DNA of 64,000 nt from Aestuariicoccus sp032586235 (lineage in GTDB: Bacteria; Pseudomonadota; Alphaproteobacteria; Rhodobacterales; Rhodobacteraceae). Position numbers and translations under genes: made by a program. The stretch lies in contig NZ_JAWHTD010000004.1 of the NCBI RefSeq assembly GCF_032586235.1, forward strand, positions 1-64,000, read 5' to 3'. Positions 51,888 to 60,100 of this stretch are shown here, one piece after another; the first letter of the stretch is position 1, and each line of letters opens with the position of its first letter. A model generated the notes under the pieces. That model had not been told where the DNA came from. It ran no database searches and saw nothing but the letters and a program-made list of their open reading frames with translations.

Positions 51888-52604
51888 TCAGGCCGCCGCG
51901 GCGGCCCGGCCCCAATCGCCGCGCATCCCCTGCACGCGAAAGCGCGAAAAGGACGACCGGTCGAACATGGCGTCGCCGAAATGCCCGTCCATCTGTCCGC
52001 GATGCACGCCCGGCTTATAGGCCGCCTGCACCATGGCCGCGTCGCTGTCCCAGAGCGACAGCGTCAGCCCGTCGCGCCCGTCCACGCCCGCGCCGTTGCC
52101 GACATCGCGAAAGATGTTGCCGGGTGCCTCGGCATAGCCCTTGAGCACCGCCTCGACCCCCCGGGCGAAGTCCAGCCGCCGCGCCATCGGCACCGCGCTG
52201 TCCGCGTCGAACCCCGCCGAGGTCACCACCGCCAGCGTGCCCTCGGGCGGCGTGCGGCAGACCCGCAGCGCGCTATCGGTCTCCACCGCGTCGCGCCACT
52301 TCACCGCGCCGCGATGCGCAAAGGGAACGGCGAGCGCGACCCAGACGTTTTCCGCTTCGGCCAAAAAGGGCAGATGCGCCTGCGGATCGTCAAAGGCCGC
52401 CCGCGCCGCTTCCTCGTCGTCAAAAACGGCCATGCCGCACCATACATCCGAGGCATAGCTCGGGATGCCCTCGGGCCCCAGCCTCTGGGTCGGGCAGAAC
52501 CGCCAGATATCCGCGCCCGGCATGGCCGGAAAGCGACGGTCGGCGGCGGCGATGATGTCGGGAAAACAGACGCGCAGGAACGTCACCCAGTGGAAATCGG
52601 ACAT
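51888..52604 (-). CDS. CrtA-like (spheroidene monooxygenase-related) protein
   Basis: A 238-residue soluble protein. The C-terminal pattern SLWDSDAAMVQAAYKPGVHR then FDRSSFSRFRVQGMRGDWGR resembles spheroidene monooxygenase CrtA and its relatives, as does the length. There are no other carotenoid or photosynthesis genes in the window, so the true substrate may differ. The N-terminal half is weakly conserved. I cannot exclude another DUF of similar fold. Confidence 0.55.
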   Translation of the reverse strand: MSDFHWVTFLRVCFPDIIAAADRRFPAMPGADIWRFCPTQRLGPEGIPSYASDVWCGMAVFDDEEAARAAFDDPQAHLPFLAEAENVWVALAVPFAHRGAVKWRDAVETDSALRVCRTPPEGTLAVVTSAGFDADSAVPMARRLDFARGVEAVLKGYAEAPGNIFRDVGNGAGVDGRDGLTLSLWDSDAAMVQAAYKPGVHRGQMDGHFGDAMFDRSSFSRFRVQGMRGDWGRAAAAA

Positions 52605-52662
52605 GACGAAGGACCTTTCGGAAAATAAATCCGGGCCAGCCTAACACGCAACCGCCCGAACC

Positions 52663-54516
52663 CTAGGCTTTTTCCGCCCGCTCAAGCTTTTCCAGCGCCG
52701 CCATCCAGAGTGTCTCGGCCTTGTCGAGCCCCTCCATCACCTCGGCGTACTTGCGGTTCCAGGTTTCCAGCTCGCCGACACGGGTCTCTTCATAAAGCGC
52801 GGGATCGGCCAGTTTCGTGGCCAGCTTGTCGCGCATGGCGTTGATCTTGCCGACGCGCTCCTCGCATTTGCGCACATCGGCGCGCAGCGCGAGGATCTCG
52901 TCGCGGCTGGCCTTCCGGGGCTTGGGCGCCTCGCGCCGGGGCGACCGCGCGGGTTTGTCCGAGGCCAGCAGCAGCGCGCGATACGCCTCCAGATCCTCGT
53001 CGAAGGGGCGCACCGTGCCATCCTTGACCAGCCACAGCCGGTCGGCCACCAGGCTCAGCAGATGCATGTCGTGACTGACCAGGATCACCGCGCCGTCATA
53101 AGCGGTCAGCGCCTCCACCAGCGCCTCGCGGCTCTCGATGTCCAGATGGTTGGTCGGCTCGTCGAGGATCAGCAGATGCGGCGCATCCAGCGTCGCCAAA
53201 AGCAGCGACAGACGCGCCTTCTGCCCGCCCGAGAGCCGCCCGACCTCGGTCTCGGCCTGCTCGGCCATCAGCCCGAAGCCCGCCAGCTGCGCGCGCAGCT
53301 TGGGCGGGGCCGCCTCGGGCCGCATCCTCTGCAGATGCTGCAAGGGCGTCTCGTCCACATGCAGCTCATCCACCTGATGCTGCGCGAAATAGCCGATGCG
53401 CAGCTTGGAACTGGCGGTCTTGCGCCCGCCCATCATCGCCAGCCGGTCCGACAAGAGCTTGGCCAGCGTCGACTTGCCCTGACCGTTCTTGCCCAAAAGC
53501 GCGATGCGGTCGTCCTGGTCGATGCGCAGGTTCAGGTCGCGCAGCACCAGCCGGTCGCCGTAACCGGTGCGCCCGTCCTCGATATGAATGATCGGCGGGC
53601 TCAGTTGGTCGGGCGTGGGAAAGGTAAAGACCCGGCGGGCCACATCCTCGGGCGCGGTGATCCGCTCCATCCGTTCAAGCATCTTGACCCGGCTCTGCGC
53701 CTGCTTGGCCTTGCTCGCCTTGGCCTTGAAGCGGTCCACGAAGGCCTGCAGATGGGCGCGCCGCGCGTCCTGCTTCTTGGCCTGCGCGGCCTGCTGCGCG
53801 CGCACCGCAGCGCGTTGGCGCGCAAACTGGTCGTAAGGCCCCTGCCAGAGCGTCAGCTTGCGTCCCTCCAGATGCAGGATCGACCCCACCGCGCGGTTCA
53901 GAAGCCCGCGGTCGTGGCTGATGATGATCACCGTATGGGGGTAGCGCGCCAGATAGCTTTCCAGCCACAGCGCCCCCTCGAGATCAAGATAGTTGGTCGG
54001 CTCGTCCAAGAGCAGCAGGTCGGGCTGCGCAAAGAGCACCCCCGCCAAAGCCACCCGCATCCGCCAGCCCCCCGAAAAGGCGCTGCACGGCATCTGCTGC
54101 TCGGCATCGTCGAACCCCAGCCCCTTCAGAATGCTCGCCGCCCGCGCCTCCGCCGACCAGGCGTCGATATCCGCCAGCCGGGTCTGCACCTCGGCGATGC
54201 GCGCGCCGTCCTCCGCCGCCTCCGCCTCGGCCATGAGCGCCGCGCGCTCGGTATCGGCGGCCAGCACCGTGTCCAGCAGGCTTGTCTCCGAGGCCGGCAC
54301 CTCCTGCGCCACCCCGCCGATCCGCGCCTTCGACGGCAGCGAGATCTCGCCCCCGTCCAGCGTCAGCTCGCCCCGGATCAGCCGAAAGAGCGTGGTCTTG
54401 CCCGCGCCGTTGGCGCCCACCAGCCCCACCTTGTGACCTTCGGGAATCGTCGCCGAGGCCGCCTCGAACAAAGGCCGCCCTTCCACCGAATAATTGATCT
54501 CACGGATCCTCAACAT
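52663..54516 (-). CDS. ABC-F family ATPase (ribosome-associated)
   Basis: A 617-residue protein with two ABC domains and no membrane segment: GANGAGKTTLFRL and GKNGQGKSTLAKL are the two Walker A motifs, and LLLLDEPTNYLDLEG and LLILDEPTNHLDIES the Walker B regions. A helical inter-domain linker (KQDARRAHLQAFVDRF) and a coiled-coil C-terminus (ADVRKCEERVGKINAMRDK) complete the ABC-F layout. These proteins act on the ribosome; YheS-like is closest by layout. Start ATG at 54516. Confidence 0.9.
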   Translation of the reverse strand: MLRIREINYSVEGRPLFEAASATIPEGHKVGLVGANGAGKTTLFRLIRGELTLDGGEISLPSKARIGGVAQEVPASETSLLDTVLAADTERAALMAEAEAAEDGARIAEVQTRLADIDAWSAEARAASILKGLGFDDAEQQMPCSAFSGGWRMRVALAGVLFAQPDLLLLDEPTNYLDLEGALWLESYLARYPHTVIIISHDRGLLNRAVGSILHLEGRKLTLWQGPYDQFARQRAAVRAQQAAQAKKQDARRAHLQAFVDRFKAKASKAKQAQSRVKMLERMERITAPEDVARRVFTFPTPDQLSPPIIHIEDGRTGYGDRLVLRDLNLRIDQDDRIALLGKNGQGKSTLAKLLSDRLAMMGGRKTASSKLRIGYFAQHQVDELHVDETPLQHLQRMRPEAAPPKLRAQLAGFGLMAEQAETEVGRLSGGQKARLSLLLATLDAPHLLILDEPTNHLDIESREALVEALTAYDGAVILVSHDMHLLSLVADRLWLVKDGTVRPFDEDLEAYRALLLASDKPARSPRREAPKPRKASRDEILALRADVRKCEERVGKINAMRDKLATKLADPALYEETRVGELETWNRKYAEVMEGLDKAETLWMAALEKLERAEKA

Positions 54517-54567
54517 GGCCGCGCCATAGCAGAGCCCCCGGCGCCATGCCAGCCCGTCATCCCCCTT

Positions 54568-54614
54568 TCACTGATCCAAAATATCCCGGGGAGTGTGAGG
54601 GGCTGGCCCCTCAC
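54568..54614 (-). repeat. Palindromic intergenic repeat, copy C (minus orientation)
   Basis: Read on the minus strand, GTGAGGGGC-CA-GCCCCTCAC is followed by ACTCCCCGGGATATTTT. It has the same hairpin-plus-tail plan as copies A, B and D but a changed stem that keeps its pairing. It lies between the ABC-F gene and ndk. Confidence 0.6.
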
Positions 54615-54720
54615 TCCCGCAGCCCGCCACAGACGGACCGCCCGCGCCCTTGGCTCTTTCCAATCCCGCGCGCCCATGCTAACCGCGCGCTCAATTATTC
54701 ATCGCCAACGGAGCAGCCCC

Positions 54721-55137
54721 ATGGAACGCACCCTCTCGATCATCAAGCCCGACGCCACCCGCCGCAACCTCACCGGCAAGATCAACGCCAAGTTCGAAGA
54801 GGCCGGCCTGCGCATCGTCGCGCAGAAGCGCATCCACCTGACCAAGGCGCAGGCGGGCGAGTTCTACAAGGTCCACGCCGAACGCCCCTTCTACGACGAG
54901 CTGTGCGAATTCATGGCCTCCGAGCCGGTGGTCGTGCAGGTGCTCGAAGGCGAAGGCGCCATTGCCAAGAACCGCGAAGTCATGGGCGCCACCAACCCCG
55001 CCGACGCGGCACCGGGCACCATCCGCGCCGAATTCGCCGAATCCGTCGGCGAAAACTCGGTCCACGGTTCCGACGCGCCCGAGACCGCTGCGGTCGAGAT
55101 CGCCTATTTCTTCTCGGGTCTCGAACTGATCGGCTGA
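54721..55137 (+). CDS. ndk: Nucleoside diphosphate kinase
   Basis: A 138-residue NDK. It starts MERTLSIIKPDATRRN. The active His lies in SVHGSDAPETA, and VLEGEGAIAKNREVMGATNP is the family hinge. It balances NTP pools by phosphate transfer. Length is typical. Confidence 0.96.
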   Translation: MERTLSIIKPDATRRNLTGKINAKFEEAGLRIVAQKRIHLTKAQAGEFYKVHAERPFYDELCEFMASEPVVVQVLEGEGAIAKNREVMGATNPADAAPGTIRAEFAESVGENSVHGSDAPETAAVEIAYFFSGLELIG

Positions 55138-55181
55138 GACGCACCGGTAAACAGAGTGTTTCCATCACAGGGGACTTGAAA

Positions 55182-55212
55182 CAGGCCGTCCGGCACCGGG
55201 CGGCCTTTTTTC
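55182..55212 (+). terminator. Terminator after ndk
   Basis: AGGCCGTCCGG and CCGGGCGGCCT pair with one T-G wobble around a short CA loop, followed by TTTTTT. It lies 44 bases after the ndk stop. Confidence 0.8.
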
Positions 55213-55300
55213 TGCCACATTTCGGCGACCATCCTGCCGTGTTCTGATCCCGTGTCGGGGGCGCGCCGGCGATCTGTGAACGCAAGACCTGAAACAGAAA

Positions 55301-56299
55301 GTGACAGATCAGATGGCCCTTCCGTTTTCCAACGCCCTTTTCAACCGCGACGATGAATTCGTCTTCGAGCCGCCGGATTCCGATCATCGCGGCCCCGCGC
55401 TTTTGCGCACCGATCTCTGGAGCGCGGCCAAGCCCGACAAGACCGATGGCGGGGGCGGCGGCGGCGGCAAGCCCGATTCCGGCGGTGGCGGCGGTGGCGG
55501 CGGCGGCAAGCCCGACAAGGGCGGCGGCGACACCACCCCCACCGATCCCGGCGTTCTGACCGAATACACCAGCGGCGGCGACGCGGCCACGACCTACAAC
55601 GTCGAGATCATCTTCTCGGGCACCTGGACCACCGCCCTGCAGGACGCCTTTATCGCGTCGGCCGATTTCATCTCGGGGCTGATCCTGGGGGATGTCACCG
55701 ACGTGATCGGCGGCGGCAGCCGGATCGACGACATCTCGATCGACGCCTCGCTGATCGACATCGACGGCAGCGGCGGCGTGCTGGGCCGCGCGGGTCCGAC
55801 CGCTGTGCGCGGCGGCAGCTATCTGCCGGCCACCGCCATCATGGAGTTCGACGTCGCCGACGCCGAAACCTACGACGGCCGGGGGCTCTGGGACGACATC
55901 ATCCTGCACGAGATGCTGCACTCGCTGGGGTTCGGCACCATGTGGAGCTATATGGGGCTGGCCACGGGCAGCGTCGCGGGCGGTGATCTGCGCTTTACCG
56001 GCGACCTCGCGAACGATTTCTATCGGACCGAATTCACCGACATCTACAATGCCGACGGCGGGCGCGACGCGGGTATCCCGATCGAAACCGACGGCGGCAG
56101 CGGCACCGCGGGCGGCCACTGGGACGAGCTGCTCTTCGTCGGCGAGATCATGACCGGCTACATCAACGGCTCCAACTACCTGTCGACCATGTCCGTCGCC
56201 GCGCTCGAGGACATGGGCTATGACACCGTGCTGGACGATCCGCGCGACGGCTCGGACCTCTCTGGCCCGATGCCCGACGATTCCTACTTTTTCGGCTAG
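55301..56299 (+). CDS. Leishmanolysin-like zinc metalloprotease with poly-Gly linker
   Basis: A 332-residue putative zinc endopeptidase. Residues about 45-80 are a long Gly/Lys/Asp linker (KPDKTDGGGGGGGKPD, SGGGGGGGGGKPDK). The zinc site is HEMLHSLGFG (H203, E204, H207), with a distal His273 in GGHWDELL and a Met-turn at EIMTG (M284), the layout of the M8/leishmanolysin-like group (metzincin relative). There is no Sec signal, so export would be non-classical or leaderless. Acidic repeats are too few for RTX. Start GTG 55301; an ATG at 55313 is an alternative. It has its own terminator. Confidence 0.75.
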   Translation: MTDQMALPFSNALFNRDDEFVFEPPDSDHRGPALLRTDLWSAAKPDKTDGGGGGGGKPDSGGGGGGGGGKPDKGGGDTTPTDPGVLTEYTSGGDAATTYNVEIIFSGTWTTALQDAFIASADFISGLILGDVTDVIGGGSRIDDISIDASLIDIDGSGGVLGRAGPTAVRGGSYLPATAIMEFDVADAETYDGRGLWDDIILHEMLHSLGFGTMWSYMGLATGSVAGGDLRFTGDLANDFYRTEFTDIYNADGGRDAGIPIETDGGSGTAGGHWDELLFVGEIMTGYINGSNYLSTMSVAALEDMGYDTVLDDPRDGSDLSGPMPDDSYFFG

Positions 56300-56321
56300 G
56301 CCGTCCTTCCTATGCAGCCAG

Positions 56322-56353
56322 ACGGCCGTTCCCTTAACCGGGAGCGGCCGTTT
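56322..56353 (+). terminator. Terminator after the leishmanolysin-like gene
   Basis: ACGGCCGTTCCC, loop TTAACC, GGGAGCGGCCGT form a 12-bp stem with one T-G pair, followed by TT. It separates the first protease from the two genes behind it, which probably have their own promoter. Confidence 0.75.
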
Positions 56354-56453
56354 CGCGTTTCGCCCCGGATGACTGGTGGGATACCACCGTTGGAGACAGG
56401 GCGATCTTGGTGATAAGCTTCACCTATTACGTGTATTGCGGTTGGGGGCAAAG

Positions 56454-56855
56454 ATGGCCGTCACGCGACGCATCTTGATTTTGAACGCCGCCGCCGGGGC
56501 GATTTTGCCCCTTACATTCCTGCGCGCGATGACGGATGGTTCGACCATGGCCGATTTCGAGTTTCAATTCACCGAAGGCTTTACCGGTCAGACCGTCACC
56601 CTTGTCGTCGATGCGGAACCGCGCGCCGAATTTCTGGCGCGTACCAAGCTGATGACCGGGCTCGCGAACATCATGCCCCTGTCATTGCCCGACGGAAAGG
56701 AGGTGACCCTTCGGGTCGCTGATGCCTCAAGGCCCGAGACCAAGCCCGTATCCGTGACCGTGACGGTCGACGCAACCACGCCATTCTACGTCATCGCCTG
56801 GCAGGACGGCGCGCTCGATGTGACATCGACCGCCCGGCGGCCGGGGTATCTCTGA
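56454..56855 (+). CDS. Small protein with Tat-like N-terminus, unknown family
   Basis: A 133-residue protein. The N-terminus MAVTRRILILNAAAGAILPL has a twin arginine (T-R-R-I-L) followed by a hydrophobic stretch, like a Tat signal, though no clear AxA cleavage site is seen before DFEFQF. The mature part is beta-rich, with DFEFQFTEGFTGQTVTLVVD, TLRVADASRPETKPVSVTVT and VDATTPFYVIAWQDG. It resembles no family I know. It sits between two zinc metalloproteases, 66 bp before the larger one, and could be a ligand, a propeptide-like inhibitor or a substrate. That is inference. Confidence 0.6.
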   Translation: MAVTRRILILNAAAGAILPLTFLRAMTDGSTMADFEFQFTEGFTGQTVTLVVDAEPRAEFLARTKLMTGLANIMPLSLPDGKEVTLRVADASRPETKPVSVTVTVDATTPFYVIAWQDGALDVTSTARRPGYL

Positions 56856-56921
56856 CGCAGTCGCCGGCCAGGCCGGCCGCGGATTTTAAAGACCAAACCT
56901 TTTCGAATCAGGAGACTTGTC

Positions 56922-59348
56922 ATGGCGAGAACGCCCAAATCCGGCGTGTCCGGACCCCAAACCGAAGACCAGAACCCCGCAGCCACGCTGCCCGACGAAG
57001 AGCATCCCGACTATGTTCCGGGCCAGATGGAGGAGGGGGCCGATCCCTCGGGTTTCGATGCCAATCAGCTGACACCCGTGCCCGGCGGCCCGATCCCGGG
57101 CCCGATTCCGGGGCCCATACCCGGGCCGATCCCGCGCCCGTTTCCGCAGCCTGCGCCGGTGCCGCTCCCGCGGCCGCTGCCCGTGCCGTGGCCGCCGTTC
57201 CCGCGTTTCTGCGCGCCGGTCAGCGGGCGCTACAGCTATCAGCCGCGTCTGCGCCCGGTGCCTCTGCCGCAGCCTCAGCCGATTCCGCAGCCGATCCCGG
57301 TGCCGCAGCCCGGCCCCATCGTGCCGCGCCGTCCCACGATCCCGCCGCTGGTGCCCGGGCCTGTGCTGCCGATCAACCTGCTGAATATCACGGTACGCGT
57401 CGACGTGGACCGCTTCACGCCGCAGAACCGCATCTCGATCGAGCTGTCGCGGCTCTTCCCGCGCCAGACCGCGCATGTGATCGCCGAGGTCACCTCGGAC
57501 CGGTGCATCGGCAGCAACAACCGCGAGGTGACCGCCAACATCGTCTATCGTGACGGCGATCCCGGTGCGATCCCTGGCACCACGGTGACCTTCCGCGCCC
57601 GTGCGGTGCGCAGCTTCCGCTATAACGAATATACGCTGGAGCTGTCGGGCGGCGGCACCACCCCGCGGACCTACGATCTGACGTTCCAGTCCACCCGGTT
57701 CGACAACGTCGAGTTCGAGGTCGACCGCGTGGCCAACGCCGGCACCATCGTGACGGCCTACGACACCGGTTCGCATCCCAACCGTCCCGCCAGCCTGCCG
57801 TCCGAGACGCTCTCGCTGGCGACGATCTATGAGCGCGCCGGGTTCGACGTGACCATGTCGCCCAACACCACGGTGATCCCCACCTCGGGGGCCAATGCCA
57901 ACGGCACCTGGTCCGACACCGAGATGCACAACGCCATGGTCACCTACTGGTCGCGCTTCGCCGACCGGCCGCAATGGGCGATGTGGGTGCTCTATGCCGC
58001 GCGCCACGATCAGGGGCGGTCGCTGGGCGGCGTGATGTTCGACGACATCGGCGCGAACCACCGGCAGGGCACGGCGATCTTCACCGACAGCTTCATTCAG
58101 GACGCGCCTCCGGGCGATGCCAACGCGCAGGCCTGGCGCAACCGGATGCAGTTCTGGACGGCGGTGCACGAGATGGGCCACGGCTTCAACCTCGCGCATG
58201 CCTGGCAGAAGGCGCTGGGTGCGCCGCAGGCCCCCGGCGATCCCTGGATCCCGCTGGCCAACGAGCCCGAGTCGCGGTCGTTCATGAACTATCCGTTCCG
58301 CGTCGCGGGTGGCGAAAACACGTTCTTCAGCGACTTCCGCTTCCGGTTCTCGGATGACGAACTGGTGTTCATGCGCCATGCGCCGCGCCGCTTCGTGCAG
58401 ATGGGCAATTCGGACTGGTTTGTGAACCACGGCTTCGAGGCCCCGAACGCGCTGATGCAGACCGGCAACTGGGCGCTGCAGATTCGGCCCAACCGCGGCA
58501 CCAACGCCTATCGCTTCCTCGAACCGGTGACGATGGAGCTCAAGCTGACCAACACCGGCCCCCAGCCGGTGATGCAGGATCCCGACCTGCTGGAGGACGG
58601 CCGCCACGTGACGGTGTTCATCCAGCGCGAAGGCGGGCCGACCCGGCAGTGGCAGCCCATGATCACGCGCTGTCATGAGCCTCACGCCGAAAAGATCGAC
58701 CCGGGCGAGTCGATGTACGGCGCGCATATGGTGTCCAACGCCACCAGCGGCTGGATGGTCGACGAGCCGGGCTTCTACAAGCTGCAGGCGGCCATCGACA
58801 TGGGCGGCGAGATCGTGGTCAGCAACGTGCTGCGGCTTTACGTGGCGCCGCCCCAGAGCGGCGAAGAGGCAATGGTCGCGCCCGACTACTTCACCGAGGA
58901 CGTGGCCCGCGTGCTGACCTTCGGCGGCGCGCCGACGCTGGACAAGGCCGAAGACACCCTGCGCCACATGGTCGAAGCGGTGCCCGGGCATCCGGCGGCG
59001 GCAATGGCCGAGCTTGCGCTGACGACGCCCGATCTGCGCGACTTCAAGGTGCTCGAGGCCGGGGCCGACCGCGCCAGCCTCGGGATCGCGACGCGCGACA
59101 AGAAGGTCAGCCAGGCGGCCAAGGCCCAAACCGAGGTGCTTCTCAAGGAACCGGCGACGGTGGCCGACACCATGGGGCACATCCCCTATTTCGGTCAGCT
59201 GCGCGCTCTGGCCGAGGCGCTCGAGGAGGCGGGCGCAGAGGATCAGGCCGTCGACGTGATGGAAAAATCCATCGAGGTGATGAAGCTGCGCGGCGTCCTG
59301 GGGTCGGTGATCGACAACGCCGAACGCCGCCTCAAGCGCCGCAAGTAA
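56922..59348 (+). CDS. Large zinc metalloprotease with proline-rich N-terminus
   Basis: An 808-residue protein. Residues about 50-150 are a proline-rich repeat (GPIPGPIPGPIPGPIP, then PQPAPVPLPRPLP and PQPQPIPQPIPVPQ). A beta region follows (150-265), then a protease domain with HEMGHGFNLAH (H416, E417, H420, H426; HExxHxxxxxH) and FMNYPF behind it, where a Met-turn could be. Residues about 520-640 look like another beta domain, and the last 140 are helical, ending very basic (ERRLKRRK). There is no Sec signal. It shares only the zinc motif type with the protease at 55301. Family unknown to me. Confidence 0.75.
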   Translation: MARTPKSGVSGPQTEDQNPAATLPDEEHPDYVPGQMEEGADPSGFDANQLTPVPGGPIPGPIPGPIPGPIPRPFPQPAPVPLPRPLPVPWPPFPRFCAPVSGRYSYQPRLRPVPLPQPQPIPQPIPVPQPGPIVPRRPTIPPLVPGPVLPINLLNITVRVDVDRFTPQNRISIELSRLFPRQTAHVIAEVTSDRCIGSNNREVTANIVYRDGDPGAIPGTTVTFRARAVRSFRYNEYTLELSGGGTTPRTYDLTFQSTRFDNVEFEVDRVANAGTIVTAYDTGSHPNRPASLPSETLSLATIYERAGFDVTMSPNTTVIPTSGANANGTWSDTEMHNAMVTYWSRFADRPQWAMWVLYAARHDQGRSLGGVMFDDIGANHRQGTAIFTDSFIQDAPPGDANAQAWRNRMQFWTAVHEMGHGFNLAHAWQKALGAPQAPGDPWIPLANEPESRSFMNYPFRVAGGENTFFSDFRFRFSDDELVFMRHAPRRFVQMGNSDWFVNHGFEAPNALMQTGNWALQIRPNRGTNAYRFLEPVTMELKLTNTGPQPVMQDPDLLEDGRHVTVFIQREGGPTRQWQPMITRCHEPHAEKIDPGESMYGAHMVSNATSGWMVDEPGFYKLQAAIDMGGEIVVSNVLRLYVAPPQSGEEAMVAPDYFTEDVARVLTFGGAPTLDKAEDTLRHMVEAVPGHPAAAMAELALTTPDLRDFKVLEAGADRASLGIATRDKKVSQAAKAQTEVLLKEPATVADTMGHIPYFGQLRALAEALEEAGAEDQAVDVMEKSIEVMKLRGVLGSVIDNAERRLKRRK

Positions 59349-59367
59349 GGTTCGGATGAGCCCTTGG

Positions 59368-59400
59368 AACGGCCCGGTGCGGTGGCATCGGGCCGTTTTG
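59368..59400 (+). terminator. Terminator after the large metalloprotease gene
   Basis: AACGGCCCGGTGC, loop GGTG, GCATCGGGCCGTT form a 13-bp stem with one G-T pair, followed by TTG. It is 19 bases after the stop codon. Confidence 0.85.
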
Positions 59401-59649
59401 TGTGGGAGCCTATGATGAGGAAGAGCCGCAACCAGTGCCTGCCCGTGGGATGGCGCTGTAACGTCCGGTCTGCGCGCTTTATCCCCACCCAGTCATTGCT
59501 CCGAACGAGCGGCGCGCTCACGTCACCAAAGCGCCAGCCCGCCGGGACGGGCAGGCGCTGGTCGCGGCGGCCTTCGGCCTTGATTCCGCGACTTGGGGCG
59601 CCGACCCTAGGGCGGCCCTGACTTCCTAAACTTGAAATTTCCCGCGCGC
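59401..59649. other. Non-coding stretch with strong inverted repeats
   Basis: No gene is supported here. The centre (59530-59559) folds as AGCGCC-A-GCCCG, loop, CGGGC-A-GGCGCT. It is followed by a second nested dyad (GTCGCGG ... CCGCGAC around GGCC-TTC-GGCC). It lies between convergent genes and could terminate ftsB on the minus strand. A structured RNA is possible but I do not recognise one. Confidence 0.4.
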
Positions 59650-59952
59650 TCAGCGCACCACGATTTCATCTGCGCGGATCAGGCCCAGCACGTCGCGGAC
59701 CTGCTGGTCGACCAGATCGAGATCGAGATACTCGTCCGACAGGCGGCGGGTGAGGTTTTCCATCCGCGCGACCTCGGCCTCGAGCGTGGCCAGTTCCTGC
59801 GCCAGTTCATGGCCTTCGAGCTGGATCTCGGCGCGGCGGAAGAGGCCGAAATCGCCCTGCACGGCGGCAAAGGCGAAATAGGCGCCAAGGCTGGTCGCCA
59901 CGGCGAAGAAGACAAGGGCCCCAAGGGCCGGTCTGTTGCGACGAGTGGTCAT
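59650..59952 (-). CDS. ftsB: Septum formation initiator, FtsB/DivIC family
   Basis: A 100-residue protein with one N-terminal membrane helix (ALGALVFFAVATSLGAYFAF) and a coiled coil (EIQLEGHELAQELATLEAEV and MENLTRRLSDEYLDLDLVDQ). It ends VRDVLGLIRADEIVV, typical of FtsB/DivIC proteins in alphaproteobacteria. Its role is to link early and late division proteins. It lies next to pgk, on the same strand and 150 bp downstream of it. Confidence 0.85.
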   Translation of the reverse strand: MTTRRNRPALGALVFFAVATSLGAYFAFAAVQGDFGLFRRAEIQLEGHELAQELATLEAEVARMENLTRRLSDEYLDLDLVDQQVRDVLGLIRADEIVVR

Positions 59953-60100
59953 GCTGCGCCTCTGTTCCGCGCCTCTTGCCCGGGCGCGTGACGGAATCAT
60001 GACACAGTTGCGCGGGCCTGTGAATCCCTCACATTCACCCGATTCGCAAAAAAGCCGCGCGGGCTGGCCGGCGTGGCAAATCTGCAAAGGCTTCGGGGTT

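Noticed and set aside
57071..57130. GPIP repeats considered as a CRISPR or tandem DNA repeat array
   Set aside because: They are short coding repeats within one gene with no spacers, so not CRISPR.
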